Source: an uncultured Verrucomicrobiales bacterium
GTDB lineage: Bacteria; Verrucomicrobiota; Verrucomicrobiia; Verrucomicrobiales; DEV007
Direction: 5' to 3'
NCBI GenBank assembly: GCA_937893785.1
Contig: CALCSP010000608.1
Coordinates: forward strand, 1 to 13,413
Length of the DNA: 13,413 nt
Shown piece after piece: positions 7,388 to 13,413 of this stretch (positions are counted from its first letter, which is position 1; each line of letters starts with the position of its first letter). Both the position numbers and the translations under genes were made by a program. Below the pieces are notes generated by a model. It worked only from the letters and a program-made list of their open reading frames with translations, was not told where the DNA came from and did not search any database.

Positions 7388-9388
7388 ATGAGCGATATAA
7401 ATACCTCTTCTCTATCTGCCGCCGCAACCGCAGCACGTGGACTGGCCATTGACGCAATCCACAAGTGCTCATCGGGTCACCTTGGCCTGCCACTTGGAGC
7501 CGCAGAAGTTGGAGCAGCCTTGTTTGGTCACTCCCTCCGTTTTAATCCGCGCGATCCCGAATGGATCAATCGAGACCGATTCCTGCTTTCTGCGGGGCAT
7601 GGCTCAATGTTCCTTTATGCATGGCTGCATCTGGCCGGGTATGACTTATCTCTGGAGGAAATAAAGAATTTCCGCCAACTCGGTAGTTGCACTCCTGGTC
7701 ACCCGGAATTTGGTGAAACACCGGGTGTCGAGGCAACCACTGGACCACTGGGCCAAGGCATCGGCAATGCAGTAGGTTATGCCGTTTCCGGAAAAATGGC
7801 TGCGGCACGATTTAACACACCGGAGCATACCATTATTGATCATCATGTCTTTGCCCTAGCAGGTGATGGTTGCATCCAGGAAGGCGTTGCAGCAGAAGCT
7901 GTCGCCTTTGCAGGCCACTTCCAACTCGACAATCTGATCCTACTATACGATTCCAATGACGTCACTCTGGATGCCATGGCTGTGAAAACTCAGAGTGAAG
8001 ATACAGCCGCACGGTTTGCGGCCATGGGATGGGACACTGAAGTCATCGATGGACATGACATTGCAGCAATTGTAGCCGCTGTTGAAAATGCCAAGAGCAA
8101 CGATAACGGTCACCCAAAACTTATTATCTGCAAAACCGAAATCGGCCGTGGCATTCCCGAAGTGGCTGGGACAGCCGCGGGGCATGGCGAAGGAGGCGCT
8201 AAATTTGCCGAGTCTGCCCGTCAGGGTCTGGGCCTGCCGGAAGAAACTTTTCACGTGCCGGAAAACGTCCGTGAATACTTCGGAAATCGCAGTCAAGAAT
8301 TAGCGGATAGCTATGCTGAATGGCAACAAACTTTTGCGCAATGGTCAAAGGAAAACCCTGAAAAGGAGAGCCTCTTAACCGGCGCACTGAACGGATCAAT
8401 TCCTTCTGACCTCCTGGAGCAAATTCCGGAGTTTGAGCAAGACAACAAGCTTGCCACTAGAGCAGCAGGTGGCGAGGTCCTGCAACCGATCGCAGAGGCC
8501 ATGCCTATGCTTGTTTCAGGAAGCGCTGACCTGTATGGCTCAACAAAGAATTATATTAAATCCGCAAAGGACTTCGAACCCCAAAATGGGACACCAGAAG
8601 GCCGGAATATATGGTTTGGCATTCGCGAACACGGTATGGGGGCCATCATGAATGGAATCGCCTATGATGGTGTTTTCCGAGCCAGCGGAGCAACATTTGC
8701 CGTTTTTGCCGATTATCTTCGCCCATCTATCCGGCTGGCTGCCCTTGCACACCTGCCGACAGTCTACATTTTCACTCATGACTCGGTTGGCGTTGGAGAA
8801 GACGGCCCAACCCACCAACCGGTGGAAACGGTAAGTGGCTTACGGGTCATTCCAGGTCTGGACGTATTGCGCCCTGCCGACGCAGAAGAAACGGCCGGAG
8901 CATTTGCCTCGGCCTTCCAGCGCACAGATGGCCCCAGCGCCCTCATGTTGACCCGCCAGGGATTGCCATCCCTTAACCAAGCGACATCCAAAACTAAGCG
9001 TGAGGGTGTAAGAAAAGGTGGCTATATTCTAAGAAAAGAGACAGATGAACTTGAAATCATCCTTTTGGCAAGTGGCAGCGAGGTTCAACATGTCCTTGCT
9101 GCAAGTGAAGAAATCGGACCGGGTACACGCGTCGTTTCGATGCCTTGCTTTGAACGGTTTGAACGACAACCTGCTGATTATCGCAACGAGGTGTTGCCGC
9201 CCCATTGCACAAACCGTGTCGCTATAGAAGCCGGTGTTAGTGGATTATGGTGGAAATACATCGGGGATAAAGGAAGAATCATTGCCATCGACCGATTTGG
9301 CATCAGTGCACCCGGCAATACAGTAATGGAAGAGCTGTCCATGACAGCGGAAGCTGTGATTGAGGCGGCAAGGTTAAATTCACAATAG
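7388..9388 (+). CDS. tkt: Transketolase
   Basis: Transketolase moves two-carbon ketol units between sugar phosphates in the non-oxidative pentose phosphate pathway, using thiamine diphosphate. The chosen start is ATG 7388, giving 666 residues starting MSDINTSSLSAAATAARGLA, the normal family length; an upstream ATG at 7337 would add 17 residues of poor fit. Active-site histidines are all visible: SSGHLG (H31), SAGHGS (H71), TPGHPE (H105), AAGHGE, and GEDGPTHQP (H476). The ThDP/Mg motif is GDGCIQEG at 159-166, closing at N190 in LLYDSND. The cofactor-activating glutamate is E414 in IREHGMG. PP, Pyr and C-terminal domains are complete with no frameshift. The gene is divergent from the LTD/CotH gene and its stop lies 8 bases from the stop of the convergent esterase gene. 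There is no Shine-Dalgarno before the start. Confidence 0.97.
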   Translation: MSDINTSSLSAAATAARGLAIDAIHKCSSGHLGLPLGAAEVGAALFGHSLRFNPRDPEWINRDRFLLSAGHGSMFLYAWLHLAGYDLSLEEIKNFRQLGSCTPGHPEFGETPGVEATTGPLGQGIGNAVGYAVSGKMAAARFNTPEHTIIDHHVFALAGDGCIQEGVAAEAVAFAGHFQLDNLILLYDSNDVTLDAMAVKTQSEDTAARFAAMGWDTEVIDGHDIAAIVAAVENAKSNDNGHPKLIICKTEIGRGIPEVAGTAAGHGEGGAKFAESARQGLGLPEETFHVPENVREYFGNRSQELADSYAEWQQTFAQWSKENPEKESLLTGALNGSIPSDLLEQIPEFEQDNKLATRAAGGEVLQPIAEAMPMLVSGSADLYGSTKNYIKSAKDFEPQNGTPEGRNIWFGIREHGMGAIMNGIAYDGVFRASGATFAVFADYLRPSIRLAALAHLPTVYIFTHDSVGVGEDGPTHQPVETVSGLRVIPGLDVLRPADAEETAGAFASAFQRTDGPSALMLTRQGLPSLNQATSKTKREGVRKGGYILRKETDELEIILLASGSEVQHVLAASEEIGPGTRVVSMPCFERFERQPADYRNEVLPPHCTNRVAIEAGVSGLWWKYIGDKGRIIAIDRFGISAPGNTVMEELSMTAEAVIEAARLNSQ

Positions 9389-9396
9389 GCAGATTT

Positions 9397-10299
9397 TTAT
9401 CGGGCCGTATCCAGAAATCCCATCGCCCGCATCCATTCCGCACAACGTTGCGGCCAGGTATGGACAGGATTGCCGGATTGCCTCATACCGTAACCATGCC
9501 CACCCTTTGCATAAATGTGCAATTCGCCGACCACATTGTTCTTTTGCAAGGCCGCATACAGCAAGGCCGCATAATAAGCCCGGTCCCCATCATCATGTGT
9601 AATGGCCAGAAAAACAGGTGGAGTCTTGCTGGTAACCTTGATTAAGGGTGACAGGCCTTCCTTGTTTTTACCTGCACCCAAATAAGCAGGGTAAACTGGA
9701 ATGAGGAAATCCGGCCGGGCACTTAATTCGTCGGCACCATCAACCTTATCATAAGTTTCCTCATGATAACATGTACCAGCCATCACGGTTAAGTGTCCCC
9801 CCGCAGAAAACCCCAACATTCCCACCCGCTTCGGGTCAACTCCTCATTCCTCGGCATTAGAGCGTACCAAGCGGATCGCTCTTTGTGCATCCTGAAGGGG
9901 TAATACATGTGGAGTAACGGGATCACGCCGAGGCACACGGTATTTGAGCACAAAGGCCGACACCCCGATGGAATTCAGCCACTCGGCAATCTCAGTTCCC
10001 TCATGAGTCCAGGCGAGGATATTGTAGCCACCACCCGGACAGATGACAACCGCCGCACCATTTGCATTCTTTTCAGAAGCTCTGTAGACAGTCAATGTGG
10101 GGTTATCCACATAGGCAATTCGCATCTTACCGGTTTTGTCAGTGGTAGTCGGCTTCTTGCGTTTTTCAATATCGTCTGGCTCATCAGGAACAAGGCTCTC
10201 AGGCCAAAGTGCAAGCTCCGGCAACGTATCCTGCGCGGAAGCGGGCCAGACAAAAAGCAATACAGCAAAGAGCAAGTAGAACAGGCTTGAAAGTTTCAT
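9397..10299 (-). pseudogene. Secreted alpha/beta hydrolase (acetylxylan-esterase-like), interrupted by an in-frame TGA
   Basis: From ATG 10299-10297 the frame codes a signal peptide (MKLSSLFYLLFAVLLFVWPASAQ) and then the N-terminal half of an esterase/lipase fold: PTLTVYRAS, VICPGGGYNILAWTHEG (oxyanion region), LKYRVPRRDP, LQDAQRAIRLVRSNAEE. Codon 152 (9846-9844) is TGA. The same frame then continues without any shift as GVDPKRVGMLGFSAGGHL, holding nucleophile S165, a likely Asp in THDDGD (236-237) and His in KGGHGYG (H268), to TAA at 9399-9397. Together the halves make 300 codons, the usual family length. Related proteins read ...EEWG-DP-R-G--GFSAGGHL, so the stop replaces a Trp (TGG to TGA, one base). 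The truncated product lacks the whole catalytic triad. Substrate would probably be an acetylated plant or algal polysaccharide, by family only. Alternatives are a sequencing error or readthrough. Confidence 0.85.
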
Positions 10300-10465
10300 T
10301 TCTGAAACATTAAGTCGAGACAAGTCCTGTAATCAATTCTTCTTCTGGCATCTTTTAACCTCATCTGTTAATGGATTTGTAAGTAATGAATAGCCATTTA
10401 CCGGGCAGGGCGCCTTATTGCCTCGTAAAGAAAAAAGTCAGCTTCAGAAAAAACGGAAGTCCTCA

Positions 10466-11380
10466 ATGAAAGACACATTAAGATTACTCGTTAAAATTAC
10501 CGGCTCAGGCATGTGCGCCATCTTAGTTTGGTTGTGCTTAAGTGTTCCCTCCGATGCAGCCTCACTGGAAAAACTATCAACATTCAAAGAATGCGTACTC
10601 TCCTCAACAGAATGGGCTGATGGTGACAGCTTTGAAGTTCTTTTTCAGGACGGCAGCCGCCGCACTGTAAGGCTTTATGGTGCAGACTGTATGGAAAAAC
10701 AGGTCCATAACACGACTGATGCGAGGCGACTGCGAGCGCAACGACGCTACTTCGGTATATCCACTCATGGCGGCAACCACACGACTTCCATTACGCAGGC
10801 AAAAGCCTATGGTTCCCAGGCATGGAAGTCAGTTCAACGGCTACTTAAGGAACCTTTTACTGTCACTACCGCCTTTGCTGACGCCAGGGGCGATAGTCGC
10901 TTTAAACGCATCTATGCTTTCGTGGAAACATCCACTGGCGAAGACCTGGCAAGCCTTCTCATTTCCCGGGGTCTTGCCCGTGCTTTCGGTGTCTGCCGAC
11001 GCCGCTCGGAAAGCGTAAGCGCCGATGAATATCGTGCCAGACTAAAGGATCTGGAGCTTAAAGCCGCAAAGTCCGCAGAAGGAATCTGGGCATTGACTGA
11101 CTGGGAATCCCTTCCCGAAGAGCGCCAAGCAGAACGCGCGGAAACTGAGGAGCTAGCGATTGCCAGGCAAACACCAACTCCACCTCCAAGCTCTGTTGAC
11201 CCAAATACTGCAAGTCGCGACCTATTAATGCGACTACCTGGTATCGGAGAACAACTGGCCAACCGTATTATTGAAGGGCGCTCCAGCGGAACCTATCGTA
11301 AAATCAGTGACCTAACACGCATTCACGGCATAGGAACCGCAACTCTTGAAAAGTTAAAGCCCTTCCTGCTTTTCAAATAG
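10466..11380 (+). CDS. Secreted staphylococcal-nuclease-like protein with C-terminal ComEA-type helix-hairpin-helix
   Basis: The chosen start is ATG 10466 with GGAAG six bases upstream, the best ribosome-binding site in the window; an in-frame TTG at 10418 is less likely since it puts a 16-residue Lys-rich leader before the signal peptide. The 304-residue product has a signal peptide (hydrophobic core about 15-27, cleavage near DAA at 30-32), then an SNase domain (about 43-212). The catalytic set of S. aureus nuclease is kept: D52/D54 in ADGDS, R69, D74 and E77 in VRLYGADCME (matching R35, D40, E43), and R148 in RFKRIYAF (matching R87). A linker rich in Glu and then Pro (214-243) leads to a ComEA-like double HhH (244-304): VDPNTASRDLLMRLPGIGEQ and IHGIGTATLEKL. 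It likely cuts extracellular or periplasmic nucleic acid while gripping DNA through the HhH. It could take part in DNA uptake or nutrient scavenging; no competence gene is nearby. Confidence 0.88.
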   Translation: MKDTLRLLVKITGSGMCAILVWLCLSVPSDAASLEKLSTFKECVLSSTEWADGDSFEVLFQDGSRRTVRLYGADCMEKQVHNTTDARRLRAQRRYFGISTHGGNHTTSITQAKAYGSQAWKSVQRLLKEPFTVTTAFADARGDSRFKRIYAFVETSTGEDLASLLISRGLARAFGVCRRRSESVSADEYRARLKDLELKAAKSAEGIWALTDWESLPEERQAERAETEELAIARQTPTPPPSSVDPNTASRDLLMRLPGIGEQLANRIIEGRSSGTYRKISDLTRIHGIGTATLEKLKPFLLFK

Positions 11381-11453
11381 TTAAACCTCGGTAAGCAAAA
11401 GGCTTAGAATCCGATAAACAACGGCTTGGCGGCGCTTGCTTGATTGCGTCATC

Positions 11454-11591
11454 ATGTTGACTCACTACCGCCTAGACTTTGGGCACAAACACTTCAGGCA
11501 AACCTATGAGAAGCTTGAAAATGCATATTTCTATACAGAAAAAAGTGGGCTTTTTGCCCTGCTAACCCCTAAAATCACGACAACGGAATAA
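11454..11591 (+). CDS. Possible 45-residue hypothetical protein
   Basis: In the 225-base gap before the oxygenase gene an open frame runs from ATG 11454 to TAA 11589-11591. It begins MLTHYRLDFGHKHFRQTYEK and ends in LFALLTPKITTTE. I do not recognise it. No ribosome-binding site is seen, though that is normal here, and the length is within what chance allows. The gap also holds a GGGC-TTTTT-GCCC hairpin (inside this frame) and must carry the promoter of the oxygenase gene, so this may well be non-coding leader. Confidence 0.18.
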   Translation: MLTHYRLDFGHKHFRQTYEKLENAYFYTEKSGLFALLTPKITTTE

Positions 11592-11605
11592 ATCCGAAAA
11601 TAAGC

Positions 11606-12439
11606 ATGGCCATATTAGACCAAGAGCAAATCTCTGCTTACCACCGCGATGGTTACTTGTTCCTACGTGGACTCTTCAGTGGCGAAGAAATCCGTCTATT
11701 GGGTGAAACCGCACACAATGACCACGCAATGGATAAGGCAGCATCGACCATGGATGACGGCCAAGGTAATGATGTGCGCCTCTCTCTTTGGAATCATCCC
11801 GGCGATGGCATTTACGGAATGATCGCCCGCAGCCAGAGAATCGTTGATCGAGTCGAATTGCTACTTGATGATGAAGCCTATCACTACCACTCGAAGATGA
11901 TCCTCAAGGATGCCAAAGTTGGTGGCGCGTGGGCCTGGCATCAGGACTATGGTTACTGGTATCAAAACGGATTACTGTTTCCCAACCTCTGCAGCGTCAT
12001 GATTTCTGTAGATGAGGCAACAACCAAAAACGGCTGCCTACAGGTTCTGAAAGGCTCGCACAAAATGGGCAGGGTTAACCACATACTGACCGGTGAACAA
12101 GCTGGAGCTGATACCGAATATGTCCATGAAGCAACAGAAAGACTCGAGACTGTCCAGTGCGAAATGGCACCGGGAGACGCCCTCTTTTTTCATTGCAACC
12201 TCCTGCATTGCTCAGCAGCAAACCTCTCAGATCACGCCCGTTGGGCACTGATATGCTGTTATAATGCGCGGTCCAATGACCCATTCAAGCAATCACATCA
12301 CCCAGGTTATACCAAACTGGAAAAAGTAAGTGACGAAATGGTCCTGCAGGTCGGCAGGGATGACGCCAAACGCTCTAGTGTAGAGTTTGCTGATCTTGTC
12401 GCTGATGACAAGAGCGCGAAAAGCCTCGGTGAAGATTAA
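11606..12439 (+). CDS. Fe(II)/2-oxoglutarate-dependent oxygenase, phytanoyl-CoA dioxygenase (PhyH) family
   Basis: The product has 277 residues, typical of the family. The double-stranded beta-helix metal site is visible as H112-x-D114 in AWHQDYGYWYQNG and the distal H201 in LLHCSAANLSDHARWAL; R212 is the expected 2-oxoglutarate anchor. NGCLQVLKGSHKMGR at 142-156 is the common PhyH segment between them, and the N-terminus has the usual YHRDGYLFLRGLFS. Such enzymes couple decarboxylation of 2-oxoglutarate to hydroxylation of a small molecule in the cytoplasm; the substrate cannot be read from the sequence. The PhyH group in marine Verrucomicrobiota and Planctomycetota is large and mostly uncharacterised. 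A sugar isomerase/epimerase-type gene follows after 29 bases on the same strand, which suggests one transcript and a shared catabolic route. The acidic C-terminal tail (DLVADDKSAKSLGED) is probably disordered. There is no Shine-Dalgarno. Confidence 0.9.
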   Translation: MAILDQEQISAYHRDGYLFLRGLFSGEEIRLLGETAHNDHAMDKAASTMDDGQGNDVRLSLWNHPGDGIYGMIARSQRIVDRVELLLDDEAYHYHSKMILKDAKVGGAWAWHQDYGYWYQNGLLFPNLCSVMISVDEATTKNGCLQVLKGSHKMGRVNHILTGEQAGADTEYVHEATERLETVQCEMAPGDALFFHCNLLHCSAANLSDHARWALICCYNARSNDPFKQSHHPGYTKLEKVSDEMVLQVGRDDAKRSSVEFADLVADDKSAKSLGED

Positions 12440-12468
12440 TCAACCTAAAAACCCAATCAACTAATTCA

Positions 12469-13290
12469 ATGAAACTTGGAATCATCAATAGTGCGTTCGA
12501 CCAGGCCGGCGTGGACACCAAAACCGGACTGGAGCATATTGCACGGATAGGCTTTGACGCCGTCGATATATTTACTGAGGCAATGACTATCGACGAGGTC
12601 GAGATCAACACAATCAAGGATACCTGTAGCGCAAACAACCTACCCATCACATCAACCGTCGTTGTCTCAGCCGGCCTGATCGACTTCAATGACCCAGTAC
12701 GCGACTACCATATCGAGCGCAGCAAAAAGTTCGTCGATCTCGCACAAAACTTTGAATCCGAGAACCTATTGCTTGTACTCGGAGAATATATCTGGCAGCG
12801 CGAAGTCATCCCTCCCGAAGCTCAGTGGGAATGGGGAGTGGAAGGTGTCCGGAAAATCGGTGAATACGCAGGTGAACGCGGCTTGGAAATTGCCCTTGAA
12901 CTGGAACCCTTCCGCCTAAGCCTCCTAAACAGCATACCGGAAATGGTTCGCTTCATTGATGATTGTGCCATGCCCAACATCAAGGCAAATATCGACGTTA
13001 GCCACCTTGTCCTAGCAGATACCTCCCCAGCCGAGCTGGAAAAACTCAAGGGAAAAGCCACGCATGTGCATATCAGTGACTGTGACGGCAAAGTCCATGG
13101 CGACCTACCCCCAGGTCGCGGCGTGGTCAAATTCGCGCCCTATCTTCAGGCAATCAAGGAATTGGAGTTCGACGGCACCGTTTCCATCGAGCTGGAATAT
13201 TCACCTGACCCCTCGAAAATTGTGGAGTGGGTTGAAGAGGCATATGAAGCCACGAACAACCTAATGCAGCAGGTGGGCCTGAGAAACTAG
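12469..13290 (+). CDS. Sugar phosphate isomerase/epimerase-type TIM barrel (AP endonuclease 2 / xylose isomerase-like)
   Basis: The 273-residue product has the layout of the xylose-isomerase-like TIM barrel family, which includes hydroxypyruvate isomerase, D-tagatose 3-epimerase and inosose isomerase/dehydratase relatives. Strand-end metal ligands can be placed: Glu in IALELEPF (E144 or E146), D176 and H179 in NIDVSHLVLAD, H201 in THVHISDCDG, and a C-terminal Glu in VSIELEYS (E241 or E243). The HGDLPPGRGVVKFAPYLQAI segment (210-229) is the usual pG.G..df loop. It begins MKLGIINSAF with no signal peptide, so it is cytoplasmic. It lies 29 bases after the PhyH oxygenase gene, probably in one operon. 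The exact sugar or polyol cannot be named; the pairing suggests breakdown of an unusual sugar, inositol or a modified carbohydrate. It is complete, ending in TAG. Confidence 0.88.
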   Translation: MKLGIINSAFDQAGVDTKTGLEHIARIGFDAVDIFTEAMTIDEVEINTIKDTCSANNLPITSTVVVSAGLIDFNDPVRDYHIERSKKFVDLAQNFESENLLLVLGEYIWQREVIPPEAQWEWGVEGVRKIGEYAGERGLEIALELEPFRLSLLNSIPEMVRFIDDCAMPNIKANIDVSHLVLADTSPAELEKLKGKATHVHISDCDGKVHGDLPPGRGVVKFAPYLQAIKELEFDGTVSIELEYSPDPSKIVEWVEEAYEATNNLMQQVGLRN

Positions 13291-13322
13291 GGAAAATTCA
13301 ACTACCGGGCATGATGAGTGCC

Positions 13323-13412
13323 TTAAGTTCGCAAATTTTGTTTCACCCATAGTGAACCGTCCTTGAAGGGCTTCGCATTTGATGGATAATCCAGAGCGTT
13401 TACCGAAAACCA
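13323..13412 (-). CDS. Possible C-terminal fragment of an unidentified protein
   Basis: A minus-strand frame enters from the right edge and ends at TAA (13325-13323). It gives 29 residues, starting WFSVNALDYPSNAKPFKDGS and ending in WVKQNLRT. The balanced composition with Trp, Tyr, Pro and Gly looks like real protein, and it would be convergent with the isomerase gene, whose stop is 32 bases away. The fragment is too short to assign to a family. A second minus-strand frame is also open here, so coding is not certain. Confidence 0.35.
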   Translation of the reverse strand, partial: WFSVNALDYPSNAKPFKDGSLWVKQNLRT

Positions 13413-13413
13413 A

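Noticed and set aside
9844..9846. Idea that TGA is read as Trp or selenocysteine throughout this genome
   Set aside because: tatC ends at TGA, normal TGG codons are common in all genes, no other internal TGA interrupts a gene, and no SECIS-like hairpin is evident just after the codon.
11545..11559. GGGC-TTTTT-GCCC hairpin, with TTTTTT following it on the minus strand
   Set aside because: It resembles a short intrinsic terminator only for minus-strand transcription, but no minus-strand gene lies to its right nearby. On the plus strand no T-run follows. The stem is only 4 bp.

Overview
The window looks like chromosomal DNA of a Verrucomicrobiota bacterium, probably a marine member of the Opitutae/Puniceicoccales. 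This placement rests on recognition of protein style, not on a database search. The main signs are a giant secreted LTD-CotH-LTD protein ending in a Ca-binding-like DVDGDGLSNF stretch, a tiny Lys/Arg-rich ribosomal-type protein, and almost no Shine-Dalgarno sequences in front of the genes. Base composition is moderate throughout, with no IS element, tRNA, rRNA, CRISPR array or phage gene visible.

Left part (1-3000): the last 54 codons of a probable argininosuccinate lyase (argH) are followed by tatC. This TatC carries an unusual 190-residue cytoplasmic tail with a His/Asp-rich block and a strict four-residue leucine repeat. Converging on tatC from the minus strand are a 34-codon gene for a bS22/mS38-like (AURKAIP1/COX24-type) ribosomal protein and, upstream of it, long-form hisG.

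Middle (3097-9388): a 1373-residue secreted LTD/CotH protein on the minus strand is divergent from a complete transketolase gene on the plus strand.

Right part (9397-13413): a secreted alpha/beta-hydrolase (acetylxylan-esterase-like) gene is interrupted by one in-frame TGA exactly where the family normally has Trp. Next come a secreted staphylococcal-nuclease-like protein fused to a ComEA-type helix-hairpin-helix domain, then a probable two-gene unit of an Fe(II)/2-oxoglutarate oxygenase (PhyH family) and a sugar-phosphate isomerase/epimerase-type TIM barrel. A possible C-terminal fragment of an unidentified minus-strand gene lies at the right edge.

The region is mostly housekeeping and surface/catabolic genes, and I see no clear multi-gene novel system. 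The most notable items are the TatC tail, the nonsense-interrupted esterase, the nuclease-HhH fusion and the tiny ribosomal-protein gene.
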